NCBI GenBank assembly: GCA_964572065.1
Contig: CAZNER010000002.1
Span: 1 to 55,600 of the forward strand
Direction of reading: 5' to 3'
Source of the DNA: CAZNER01 sp964572065
Lineage (GTDB): Bacteria > Patescibacteriota > Dojkabacteria > JAHIVN01
Length of the DNA: 55,600 nt
Both the position numbers and the translations under genes were made by a program. Position 1 is the stretch's first letter; the number at the start of each line of letters is the position of its first letter. Under the pieces are notes generated by a model that was given only the letters and a program-made list of their open reading frames with translations, was not told the DNA's origin and made no database searches. This document shows, piece after piece, positions 16,183 through 24,463 of this stretch.

Positions 16183-16357
16183 TAAATTATAAATACAGGA
16201 CGAGAAGCTAATTTGTTATTAGCATATAAGTTTACCAGCCTCATTGTGGAGACAGGAATTCTTCAATACTTCGAAAATGAACAGAGCGAGTTCTACATGG
16301 TACGGGGTAGTTTAGATAGAAATTGTGAAAAAATGTTCGTATTGATAAAATAGTTTT
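16183..16357 (+). other. Intergenic stretch with hairpins and no supported gene
   Basis: GCTAAT 16207-16212 / ATTAGC 16218-16223 forms a small hairpin. Further on, a GAATTC...GAGTTC pairing encloses the sequence GAGCGAG, reminiscent of the palindromic loops at 9043-9216. A short open frame crosses the same stretch but has no start. I cannot assign it. Confidence 0.3.
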
Positions 16358-17155
16358 ATGAATCAGTCAGATAGAGAAAAAAATAATCTATTAGTTAGAC
16401 ATTTCTTATTATTTCCAGAGCAAAAACCAAAGGTTAAAGATAACGACAAACTTGCTTTAGCTATACCGCATAATGCAGTAAATTCATTTAAGAAGAATCT
16501 TAGAATATCTCAGTGGAATGCTGATGATCAAAGAGATGAAGACGGTGTGATAGGTTTCACAAATAAGGGATTGATTGATAACAAGTTGTTTATTGAAGAT
16601 CTTATATGGACAAAGGGAGTTACTGGTTCGAAAAATAACTTTATTAATTCTGATTATAGTTATTCTAAAATTGTAATTTTTCTTGTGATAAAAGTTAAGC
16701 ATTCAAATAAGTTTATGTTTGTGATTAGAGATAATAAAAAAATATTAAATAATGTTCTTGCCTTAGGGGTTATGAAAAGTTTGTGTTTTGATGAGATTTT
16801 AAATATTTACAGTCAAAATCATAAGCATTATTATTCAAGTAGAGATATATTAAACAATAAGAATGTATTTATTCATTTGCATAATATTAATCTCACTGGC
16901 GAATATGGTCTCTTTAATGAAATAACCGATAATTATCAAGATGATATTGAGATGTTGGGATTTATTGGTGGAGGTAAGGATTTGGGGATAGTGTATCTTT
17001 TGGAGTTAAATCAAGGTTTTGTAGAAAGTATTGTGGTCGATTTAGGTGGAGTTGTTTTTGAACTAAGTTCATATAATTACAGTGATGTTCTTACACATTA
17101 TAATCTTGGAATAGATGGCTGGTCTGAAGCAATATTAAAATTTTTTAAAAGTTAG
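16358..17155 (+). CDS. Unknown cytoplasmic protein, 265 residues
   Basis: No family recognised. No signal peptide or membrane segment. The product alternates hydrophobic strands (SKIVIFLVIKV, FMFVIRDN, NVFIHLHNI, GIVYLLEL, SIVVDLGGVVFEL) with polar loops, suggesting a mixed alpha/beta fold, and has a Gly-rich turn GFIGGGKDLG near residue 207. A Nudix-like or small-ligand-binding fold is conceivable but no Nudix box is present. Its end abuts the convergent hydrolase gene with only 2 nt between. The ATG lies 25 nt after a TTGATAAAATAG stretch that could serve as -10. Confidence 0.55.
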   Translation: MNQSDREKNNLLVRHFLLFPEQKPKVKDNDKLALAIPHNAVNSFKKNLRISQWNADDQRDEDGVIGFTNKGLIDNKLFIEDLIWTKGVTGSKNNFINSDYSYSKIVIFLVIKVKHSNKFMFVIRDNKKILNNVLALGVMKSLCFDEILNIYSQNHKHYYSSRDILNNKNVFIHLHNINLTGEYGLFNEITDNYQDDIEMLGFIGGGKDLGIVYLLELNQGFVESIVVDLGGVVFELSSYNYSDVLTHYNLGIDGWSEAILKFFKS

Positions 17156-17157
17156 AT

Positions 17158-18066
17158 TTATTTAGATTTTGCAAATTTTAATACTTCAAGAGCTACTGTT
17201 TTTTCGTATCCCGCAAATGAGTGAGTAGCATTTTTGATAAGCTTCCCGCCTCCTTTTTTAAGATTATTAATCAATATTCTAAATCCGATTTCTGGATGTT
17301 TTGGATCTGATTGATAAAAATATTCATCATTAGTCCCGACTATAACATGGACAGGTATATTTATCTTATTTAATATCGGGAATTTATAATTCTTTATACT
17401 TAAATCAAACATATGGCTTAGATCATTATTATCAAACCATGATAGGTAAGTTTGATATGATAATTTAAATCCGCCATAATTTTTAGGTACTATTTCATCA
17501 CCCTTGCCTTCCAAAATCTTTTTCTTTGCTTGTTTGAGATATTGGATATATTTTCTTGTAGTAAATTTTTCGATTAAAAAGGTTTTATCAAAAGGGCATA
17601 AGAGAATTAATTTGTTTATTTTTGATTTATATTTACCTTCAAACAAGTATCTTATAACTTTTATTGTTCCAAGAGAATGCCCTTGAAGTATAATTTTTTT
17701 ATAACCTTTGTCCAATAGAAATCCTATCCATGCGTTTATATCAAGATGTGCTTCGTCCAATTGTTCATAGTGAGATCCGATATTGATTGAACTGCCGTCT
17801 GGTTTGTTCAGTAAATATTCACTTGCCATACCTCTTGTTTGTACTGTGCAAAAAGAAATGTTGTTGTTAGCTAATTTATCGCAAATAGCATGAACAAATT
17901 GATTCTCAAAGAAATCTCCTTCAAAACCATGGATATGTATTACAGCAGGATTACTTTTATAACCATTAATATAAAATCCGTTTAGAATAATTTTATCTTT
18001 TGTAATTGTTTTTACAAGTTGTCCTTTAGATTTTATATATTTGAGAAAGAGACTTTGAGTATATAT
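17158..18066 (-). CDS. Alpha/beta hydrolase without a canonical start codon
   Basis: Serine hydrolase of the alpha/beta fold: nucleophile elbow GHSLG, catalytic Asp in VIVGTNDEYF and His in KNATHSFAGYE. The first ATG (17829) would cut off the first strands. Upstream of it the same frame stays open to a TAA at 18067-18069 and reads as proper family sequence, including the conserved oxyanion segment VIHIHGFEGDFFEN. No ATG, GTG or TTG occurs in that stretch, so the start must be a rare codon (ATA, ATT or similar), or the 5' end is broken. Coordinates give the whole open frame; the true start is probably 30-60 nt inside it. The soluble product could be an esterase, lipase or thioesterase. Confidence 0.7.
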   Translation of the reverse strand: MYTQSLFLKYIKSKGQLVKTITKDKIILNGFYINGYKSNPAVIHIHGFEGDFFENQFVHAICDKLANNNISFCTVQTRGMASEYLLNKPDGSSINIGSHYEQLDEAHLDINAWIGFLLDKGYKKIILQGHSLGTIKVIRYLFEGKYKSKINKLILLCPFDKTFLIEKFTTRKYIQYLKQAKKKILEGKGDEIVPKNYGGFKLSYQTYLSWFDNNDLSHMFDLSIKNYKFPILNKINIPVHVIVGTNDEYFYQSDPKHPEIGFRILINNLKKGGGKLIKNATHSFAGYEKTVALEVLKFAKSK

Positions 18067-18115
18067 TTAAAATAAATGTTATCATATTATGGGAGATAAT
18101 TTAATATAAATTAAT

Positions 18116-18208
18116 ATGAAAGACGAAAAATTCCATTATATTTTTGTTACAGGTATTATTATAAAGGATGAGAAATCATATACTATTAGAAAATATTTAT
18201 TTTTTTAG
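18116..18208 (+). pseudogene. Truncated Nudix-like N-terminus
   Basis: A 30-codon frame whose first 24 residues (MKDEKFHYIFVTGIII, then KDEKSYTI) look like the first strand of a Nudix hydrolase, then runs into the antisense end of the patatin gene and stops. The Nudix box is missing. It seems to be the remnant of a gene removed by deletion or by insertion of the neighbouring block. Short, so only suggestive. Confidence 0.35.
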
Positions 18209-19004
18209 TTAATTTCTTAATGTCATCTATTATTGTTTCTGTTGCTTTTTCTCCAATAGAGATTAAGTCTTCTCCATTAACAAATTTTGTAAGAGGTACA
18301 TTTGTTATTTCAGGAGTTATAGTAATATCTGCTTTTTCAAGATTTCCCCTTGATAGGTGATGAAGCATTAAGTTAAGAGTTGATTTTAGTGTTGTAATTA
18401 CTGATATTTTTTTGAATTTCTTATAGATTTTTTTCTTAAAAGAATAGCCTTCTAGATTTACTGCAATTATTTTATCTGCTCCCATATCTTTAACTATATC
18501 TACTGGCATAGGACAAGAAGTTCCTCCATCAATTAGATAATATTTACCGTATTTTATTGGTTGATATAGGAAAGGTATTGAACTGCTAGCTCTAATAGCT
18601 TTTGCTAAATTTCCGCTATTTATAGCAATAGTTTTGCCACTAATTATATCTGTAGCAATAGCTTTAAATGGTATTTTTAATTTTTTGATAGTATATTTAC
18701 CGAAATTATCCTCTAGGAATTGAATAGTTTTATTACCTGTAATTAGTCCTGATTTTAGAGACGGGTCATAGAAGATTTTTATTAAATCTTTGTACGTTAG
18801 CTTTTTAGCGATTTTTTCTATTTTCTCAATATCTTTAGTAGCAGCATATAAGCCGCCAATGAGTGAGCCTGCACTGCTTCCTGCTATAAAATCGATAGGT
18901 ATATTGTTTTTCACTAGTGACTTTATGACTCCGATATGTGCAAGTCCTTTAGCTCCTCCGCTGCTTAAGGCAAGTCCGATTTTATTTTTTGAAAATAAAG
19001 ACAT
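18186..19004 (-). CDS. Patatin-like phospholipase (RssA/YchK type)
   Basis: Patatin-family lipid acyl hydrolases use a Ser-Asp dyad. Seen here: oxyanion glycine-rich loop SSGGAKG (15-20), nucleophile GSSAG with Ser44, and Asp159 in LIDGGTSCPMP. At 272 residues it is the normal size of the bacterial single-domain branch. There is no signal peptide, so it probably acts on membrane lipids from the cytoplasm. It sits between a Nudix remnant and, divergently, the HExxxH protein gene. The start ATG follows AT-rich sequence without a Shine-Dalgarno. Confidence 0.9.
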   Translation of the reverse strand: MSLFSKNKIGLALSSGGAKGLAHIGVIKSLVKNNIPIDFIAGSSAGSLIGGLYAATKDIEKIEKIAKKLTYKDLIKIFYDPSLKSGLITGNKTIQFLEDNFGKYTIKKLKIPFKAIATDIISGKTIAINSGNLAKAIRASSSIPFLYQPIKYGKYYLIDGGTSCPMPVDIVKDMGADKIIAVNLEGYSFKKKIYKKFKKISVITTLKSTLNLMLHHLSRGNLEKADITITPEITNVPLTKFVNGEDLISIGEKATETIIDDIKKLTKKINIF

Positions 19005-19092
19005 ATTAGTAAAGCTTATATTATACTTATAAAATATCGTAAAATATTAAGTTTTGCAATTAAGAATCAGTTAATAAATATTAGAATAGTTA

Positions 19093-19101
19093 TGATATAC
19101 T
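19093..19101 (+). promoter_or_regulatory. Extended -10 promoter
   Basis: TGATATACT (hexamer 19096-19101), giving a predicted leader of about 20 nt before the ATG at 19128. No clear -35. Confidence 0.5.
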
Positions 19102-19127
19102 ATAAGGTGTGTTATTAAAGAGAACCT

Positions 19128-21161
19128 ATGAATGAAGTAAGTGAAAAATATTTAACTCGTGCTGAGATTCTTGCGTTACCAGGTGTGTCTGAATTGCTAG
19201 AGGGACAAGAAGCTGCAGAGGGTGAGTACGATAATGTTCTTTCTGTAATATCTTCAGCAGCAGAAACTGTAGATTCAAGAGCAATGGTTGAGATGTGTGT
19301 TTTACAGGGGGGGATGAATACTAGAGAGGAGGCTGCTTTCAGGAGAGAGAATTCACCGTGGATGACTTCAATAATGAGCATGGAAAATACTGACCGACCC
19401 GATGAAGTAGTAAAAGGTATTGCTTCTTTTGCAGTATCAGAAATGAGAAAGTATTTAGCTATGAATAGGAGTACATTTTTAGCTTTATCTATTGAAGAAA
19501 GAGAATATGCTAGGAGGTTGAGAGGAGTAACTACTTATCTACTTGAATCAATATTTTGGGATCAACTATATTGCCCTTCTGATGATGGTTTACATATGAG
19601 AGCACTTGATAATTTACGGAAAGATGTTACTGAGGAAGAGAGAAGAAATGGTGGTCAAAACCCAGGACAAAGTAATATCAAGGGAGTATTATTAAGAATT
19701 TTAAATAATAGTAATGAGCAATTAGATATTATCACTCAAATGACCAGACTAAATCCTGCATATATGGTAAGTTTATTAGAAAATAAAGCGGTTCCCAAAT
19801 GGATTTCGGAAGCTTTACAAAAGTTTTTAGTAGAGTGGAATAATAGAAGAGAATTAAGTGAGATGGTTATAGGGATATATTCTAAGGGAATAAATGCAAT
19901 GCTAAGCGTCGGAGCTGATACGAATTTTATTCTGGCTTTAAATAGACTTCCAAGTGGAGAACAATTAGAAGATGTAGCAAATGCGGTAGTTAGTAGAGCA
20001 GGAGAGAGTTTTGATGTTCTAATACCTCATTATTGCGGTGTTAGTTTAGAAAAATTATCAGAACAAGGTTTATCTAGGTATGATATTATTCAGTTAGGAT
20101 ATCGTTATGCTGCAATACAGGAAGAAGCAGAATTATTAGATCAGGATGAGTATTCTCATCCAATAGATACAATTACTGAAGTAGAAGAGCGAGTCAGTAA
20201 TGTAATATCAACGATTGAACAGATTCTTCCGTTGACGAGATTTGCACGAGAGGAAACATTTGTAAATATGGGAGTAAATATATATGCAGAATCTAGACCA
20301 GTAAATATATGGTATTATAGAATTACAGAAGAAGGTGGTAAAGAAATGGCAAATTTTACAAGACAGGATCCTCTAAAACCTGAAGCAGAACTAGCTGGAA
20401 TTTATGTTCATGAAGTAGCCGGGCATGGAATGCAAATATTATTAGCAAAACGTTTACTTGCCTTAGGTAAAATTACTTATACTGAATCGGTATTCGCTAG
20501 TAGTCAATCAGAATTCTTTGCTCAAGTTTTAGAGGAAGGATATAGAGCTATTTGTAAAGAAATGGATACTAGTGATATTCCGGTTATTGAACCATATAAA
20601 GGTGATGTCGCATTTCCTGCGAACTCTCTTCCAAGAATTTTCCTAGTACCTAGGCAGTTACCATTTGGTTTATCAACAGTTGGAATCTCTAGATTAATTG
20701 AGCAAGCTTTAGCACAAGGAGAGGTAAAGATGAGTGTTGAACAAGTTGATGCAATAATTCAAGAAGGAGGGCGTATTATTAATGAAGAATATAGAAGGAT
20801 GTTTAGTTGTTTAGGTATGGTTCATCCAGAAAGATCAACATTAACTGAATTAAGTATTACACGTGATGGCTTGTGTTATTTAGGAATACAACAAACCAGT
20901 ATTATTGACTCAGAGGCTGAAGTTATAGTTGAAAAGGTCGAGGATGGTGATAATGTTGATTGGAAAATAGAGGCATTGAAAGTATTAAAAGAAAGATTTG
21001 GTGATGAATGGATTAGAGATACAGATGCTCAAGCCGTATTCTATAGTCTACTTATCTTTGCTTTTACTAATAGAAATATGCCTGATTGGATAGAATATCT
21101 AAAAAATTGTTATATTAATGAGGCAAAACAAGCCCTATTAGAGGTAAGTCTTCTAGACTAA
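19128..21161 (+). CDS. Large HExxxH metallopeptidase-like protein
   Basis: 677 residues without signal peptide or membrane helix. The core YVHEVAGHGMQ puts His428, Glu429 and His433 in an HExxxH arrangement, and a downstream EEGY (Glu469/470) is a candidate third metal ligand. HExxxH instead of HExxH is known in the DUF1704/MATCAP tyrosine carboxypeptidases, and HE..GH with a later E-G is also reminiscent of DUF885. I cannot place this protein in either with certainty. The N-terminal 300 residues are helical and unassigned. A hairpin with T-tail follows the stop. It is preceded by a good extended -10 and stands alone. Function inferred only as zinc peptidase; substrate unknown. Confidence 0.55.
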   Translation: MNEVSEKYLTRAEILALPGVSELLEGQEAAEGEYDNVLSVISSAAETVDSRAMVEMCVLQGGMNTREEAAFRRENSPWMTSIMSMENTDRPDEVVKGIASFAVSEMRKYLAMNRSTFLALSIEEREYARRLRGVTTYLLESIFWDQLYCPSDDGLHMRALDNLRKDVTEEERRNGGQNPGQSNIKGVLLRILNNSNEQLDIITQMTRLNPAYMVSLLENKAVPKWISEALQKFLVEWNNRRELSEMVIGIYSKGINAMLSVGADTNFILALNRLPSGEQLEDVANAVVSRAGESFDVLIPHYCGVSLEKLSEQGLSRYDIIQLGYRYAAIQEEAELLDQDEYSHPIDTITEVEERVSNVISTIEQILPLTRFAREETFVNMGVNIYAESRPVNIWYYRITEEGGKEMANFTRQDPLKPEAELAGIYVHEVAGHGMQILLAKRLLALGKITYTESVFASSQSEFFAQVLEEGYRAICKEMDTSDIPVIEPYKGDVAFPANSLPRIFLVPRQLPFGLSTVGISRLIEQALAQGEVKMSVEQVDAIIQEGGRIINEEYRRMFSCLGMVHPERSTLTELSITRDGLCYLGIQQTSIIDSEAEVIVEKVEDGDNVDWKIEALKVLKERFGDEWIRDTDAQAVFYSLLIFAFTNRNMPDWIEYLKNCYINEAKQALLEVSLLD

Positions 21162-21165
21162 TGGT

Positions 21166-21185
21166 AAATGTACAATTACATTTTT
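21166..21185 (+). terminator. Short intrinsic terminator
   Basis: AAATGTA 21166-21172 / TACATTT 21177-21183 with a CAAT loop and T-rich tail, 5 nt after the stop of the HExxxH gene. Confidence 0.4.
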
Positions 21186-21237
21186 CTATCAATTCAGTAT
21201 ATAATAAATAAGAATTTACAAAATATTATTAATTATA

Positions 21238-22698
21238 ATGAATTATATACCGGTAATCGGTCTCGAAGTTCATCTACAGTCAAAAACTAAATCAAAAATG
21301 TTTTGCTCTTGTCCTGCTGATTATTTTGGGAAAGACCCAAATACACAGATATGTCCTACTTGCTTAGGATTACCAGGTGCTCTACCGACCATAAATAAAT
21401 CGGCAATTGATTATTGTATAAAGCTTGCTATAGCTTTAAATTGTAAAATAAATCGCAAGACTAAATTTGATAGAAAAAATTATTTCTATCCGGATTTGCC
21501 TAAGGGGTATCAAATTTCTCAGTACGGTTTACCAATAGGTTATGACGGTTATCTTGAAGTTGATGTAAATGGAGATTCATATAGGATAAGAATTGAAAGA
21601 GTCCATCAAGAAGAAGATACGGGAAAATCAATCCACGAGAAAGATTCTACATTTTTAGATTTTAATAAATCTGGAGTACCGCTCATTGAAATTGTTTCTG
21701 CACCGGATTTTACTGATGTAAAAGAAGTAATTGAATATGCTAAAGAATTGAAAAGAATTGCAAGATATCTTGATATTTCAGATACAGATATGGAGAAAGG
21801 ACAGATGAGATTTGAACTAAATATTAGTATGAAAGAGTTTGGAAAACAAGAATTGCCTGATTATAAAATTGAAATTAAAAATATTGGTTCAATATCTGTT
21901 TTAGAGAAAGTGATTAATTATGAGATTAAAAGACAAACGAAACTTTTAGAGAAAGGAAAAAAAATAAATCAAGAGACAAGAGGACTTAGAGGTATGAGTG
22001 GAAAGACTGTTTCGCAAAGAGTTAAGGAAGGGAGTGCTGATTACAGATATTTTCCAGAACCTGATTTACCGCCTATTAAAATAGACGATAGCTGGATTCA
22101 AGATATAAGTTTACAAATTCCTGAATTGCCAAAAATAAAAAGAGAGAGATTTAGCGAAAAGTATAATCTAGAGCCTGATGTTGCAAGAGTAATTACAGAT
22201 TCAAGCGATATGGCAGATTGGTTTGAGAAGACATTGAGGGGTGTTTCAGATTTAAGGGATGAAGATTCTAAAAAATATAAAGAAGTATCGAAAAATGTTG
22301 CAAATTGGTTTATAGGAGATTTTATGAAATTATTGAATAAATCTAAGTTAGAGATTACTGACCTTAAATTTAGACCCAATTATTTACTTGAACTTGTAAA
22401 TCTACATTTAGATTCAAAGATCTCTGGTAGTGTTGCTAAGCAAGTTTTAGAAGAATCATTCCAGACTGGGCAAGCTCCAGGAGTAATTGTAAATAAAAAA
22501 GGTTTGGAGCAGATAACAGATGGCTCTAAGATTAAAAAAGTAGTAGAAAAAGTTATAAAAGGGAATGATAAGGTAGTAAAGGATTATAAAGATGGAAAAG
22601 AAAATGCTATTCAGTATTTAGTCGGACAGGTCATGAGAGAGACTAGAGGTCAAGCTGACCCACAATTAGCCGAGAAAATATTGAAAGATTTTTTATAA
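21238..22698 (+). CDS. gatB: Aspartyl/glutamyl-tRNA amidotransferase subunit B
   Basis: GatB is the kinase/tRNA-binding subunit of GatCAB, which converts Glu-tRNA(Gln) and Asp-tRNA(Asn) to Gln- and Asn-tRNA. The start VIGLEVHLQ, the zinc-binding cysteines in CSCPADYFG and CPTCLGLPGALP, and the signature RKNYFYPDLPKGYQISQ are all present. The C-terminal YqeY-like tail ends with VGQVMRETRGQADP, the usual GatB ending. Full length at 486 residues. It heads a same-strand cluster with the SPFH, DUF5654 and tsaE genes. Confidence 0.97.
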   Translation: MNYIPVIGLEVHLQSKTKSKMFCSCPADYFGKDPNTQICPTCLGLPGALPTINKSAIDYCIKLAIALNCKINRKTKFDRKNYFYPDLPKGYQISQYGLPIGYDGYLEVDVNGDSYRIRIERVHQEEDTGKSIHEKDSTFLDFNKSGVPLIEIVSAPDFTDVKEVIEYAKELKRIARYLDISDTDMEKGQMRFELNISMKEFGKQELPDYKIEIKNIGSISVLEKVINYEIKRQTKLLEKGKKINQETRGLRGMSGKTVSQRVKEGSADYRYFPEPDLPPIKIDDSWIQDISLQIPELPKIKRERFSEKYNLEPDVARVITDSSDMADWFEKTLRGVSDLRDEDSKKYKEVSKNVANWFIGDFMKLLNKSKLEITDLKFRPNYLLELVNLHLDSKISGSVAKQVLEESFQTGQAPGVIVNKKGLEQITDGSKIKKVVEKVIKGNDKVVKDYKDGKENAIQYLVGQVMRETRGQADPQLAEKILKDFL

Positions 22699-22765
22699 AG
22701 GTAATATTTTATATAAATAATGAAGCACTCTATAATATACTTAATTAAATTTTTAAATATAAATT

Positions 22766-23626
22766 ATGTTAAATAGAGTTGGATCAAAAAAGTTTAGCGC
22801 AATATTTATACTAGTTTTTCTTGTAATAGCTGTTTTGATAATAGTACCATCTTTCTTTGTTATTGTTGAGGCAGGAAATATTGGAGTATATTCTTTATTT
22901 GGATCGGTTAGTGAAGAGCCATTTTATCCAGGATTTAGGTTCAAAATTCCTTTTGCAAAAGTTATAAACATGTCTACGCAGACTCAAGACTATACGATGA
23001 CAAGTGTTGAGGAAGATACAAGTTATCTAACTGCTACTTCCGGAACTAATGATGCAATCGAAGCTAGAGCAATAGATGGTGCAAGAGTCTGGCTTGATAT
23101 CACTGTATTATATAGACTTCAAGCAGAGAAAGGTCCCGATATCTATAAAAAATTAGGAGTAAATTACTCTGAAAAACTTGTTAGACCATTAATTAGAAGT
23201 TCAATTCGTGCTGTTGTGGCAAATTATACTGTTACAGAAATCTATTCTACAAAAAGGGAGGAAATTCAAACCCAGCTTTATGAAAATATAGCTAGTGAGT
23301 TAAGCAGCAGGGGGATAGTTATAGAAGATGTGTTATTACGTAAAGTAAATTTATCTCAGACACTTTCAGAGAGTATAGAACAAAAGTTAGCTGCTCAACA
23401 GGAAGCGGAAAAATATGATTTTATTTTAGAAAAAGAAGAGAAAGAAGCTGAGAGAAAAAGAATTGAAGCCGAAGGACAAAAGGATGCACAAATAACTATA
23501 TCGCAGGGATTAACAACGAATTATCTTTACTATCTCTATATACAGAATTTAAAAGAGAATCAATCAACGGTATATGTACCAATAAATCCCGAAAATGGTA
23601 TGCCTTTGTTTAGAAGTATTGAGTAA
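22766..23626 (+). CDS. SPFH/prohibitin-family membrane protein
   Basis: An N-terminal membrane helix (about 10-35) is followed by an SPFH (band 7) domain (VEAGNIGVYSLFG to about 190) and a charged coiled coil (about 205-245, rich in Glu, Lys and Ala). This is the architecture of prohibitin and HflC/HflK proteins, which form ring-like scaffolds in the membrane and often control membrane proteases. No FtsH gene is in the window. The next gene, a DUF5654 membrane protein, starts 33 nt after its stop. Specific role unknown. Confidence 0.85.
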   Translation: MLNRVGSKKFSAIFILVFLVIAVLIIVPSFFVIVEAGNIGVYSLFGSVSEEPFYPGFRFKIPFAKVINMSTQTQDYTMTSVEEDTSYLTATSGTNDAIEARAIDGARVWLDITVLYRLQAEKGPDIYKKLGVNYSEKLVRPLIRSSIRAVVANYTVTEIYSTKREEIQTQLYENIASELSSRGIVIEDVLLRKVNLSQTLSESIEQKLAAQQEAEKYDFILEKEEKEAERKRIEAEGQKDAQITISQGLTTNYLYYLYIQNLKENQSTVYVPINPENGMPLFRSIE

Positions 23627-23659
23627 TCATATTAAAATTAATTGTTAATAGAAAATTTT

Positions 23660-23968
23660 ATGGAAAAAGGGGAAAAACAGATAGAAGAAATAAAATTGAA
23701 GTCCAGGATGCAAAATAGTTTTAAGGATATAAGAGATACTTTTGCATCAACAACCTCTTTGATTATTTCATCCTTAACTTTAGTTGCCGGTCTTGCTTGG
23801 AATGATGTAGCTAAAGCATATTTTTCTCGTTTAAAGGAAAAGCTTAGCGGATGGGGAGAAGCAATAGGTTTATTTTTATATGCTATGACTGTAACTTTAA
23901 TAGCTGTTGTTGTAATACATAGATTAAGAAAGATTCAGAAAACTGTTGGAGGTAAATCTATTAAATAG
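23660..23968 (+). CDS. DUF5654-like small membrane protein
   Basis: 102 residues with two membrane helices (about 32-50 and 68-90), containing the pattern SLTLVAGLAWNDVAKA that I associate with DUF5654. The frame also contains a TTG at 23642, but the ATG at 23660 fits the usual length. It lies between the SPFH gene and tsaE (10 nt before the latter), probably one transcript. Function unknown in the family. Confidence 0.7.
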   Translation: MEKGEKQIEEIKLKSRMQNSFKDIRDTFASTTSLIISSLTLVAGLAWNDVAKAYFSRLKEKLSGWGEAIGLFLYAMTVTLIAVVVIHRLRKIQKTVGGKSIK

Positions 23969-23978
23969 AGATTTTTAA

Positions 23979-24449
23979 ATGAAAGAGAAAGTAATAAGTT
24001 ACAAGATTAGAGTTGACTCAAAGAGTGAATCAAAAAAGCTTGCTTCGAAACTAGTTAGTTATTTAGAAGGAGGAGAAGTTATTTGTCTAATTGGTGAATT
24101 AGGAGCGGGTAAAACTTATTTTACGAAGTATATAGCAGATGCTCTTGGTATTGATTCTACAGAAATAGTTAGTCCTACTTTTGTATATTGGAGAAAACAT
24201 AAAGGGGTTAAATTAGATTTAAATCATTTTGATTTTTATAGAATAGATAATCAGAGTGAAGCTGAAAGTATTGGGGTTGAGGATGCATTGAAAGATAATG
24301 AGGGTATAACTGTTATTGAGTGGGCGGATAAGATTAGATCATATTTACCAGAGAATAGAATTGAGATAAAAATTAATGAGTTTGGTGGAGAAAAGCGAGT
24401 GTACAATATAAAAATGATAGGTAAAAGATTTAAAGATATTAAGTTGTAA
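23979..24449 (+). CDS. tsaE: tRNA threonylcarbamoyladenosine biosynthesis ATPase TsaE
   Basis: TsaE is the P-loop ATPase that drives turnover of the TsaB-TsaD complex making t6A37 in ANN-decoding tRNAs. Walker A GELGAGKT is at 39-46. The family motifs VSPTFVYW, HFDFYRI and VIEWADK are all seen. Length 156 is typical. tsaB lies in the window at 26833 but not adjacent; tsaD is not in the window. The gene ends 14 nt before the convergent Lon-like gene. Confidence 0.93.
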   Translation: MKEKVISYKIRVDSKSESKKLASKLVSYLEGGEVICLIGELGAGKTYFTKYIADALGIDSTEIVSPTFVYWRKHKGVKLDLNHFDFYRIDNQSEAESIGVEDALKDNEGITVIEWADKIRSYLPENRIEIKINEFGGEKRVYNIKMIGKRFKDIKL

Positions 24450-24463
24450 AAAAAGATCTATTT

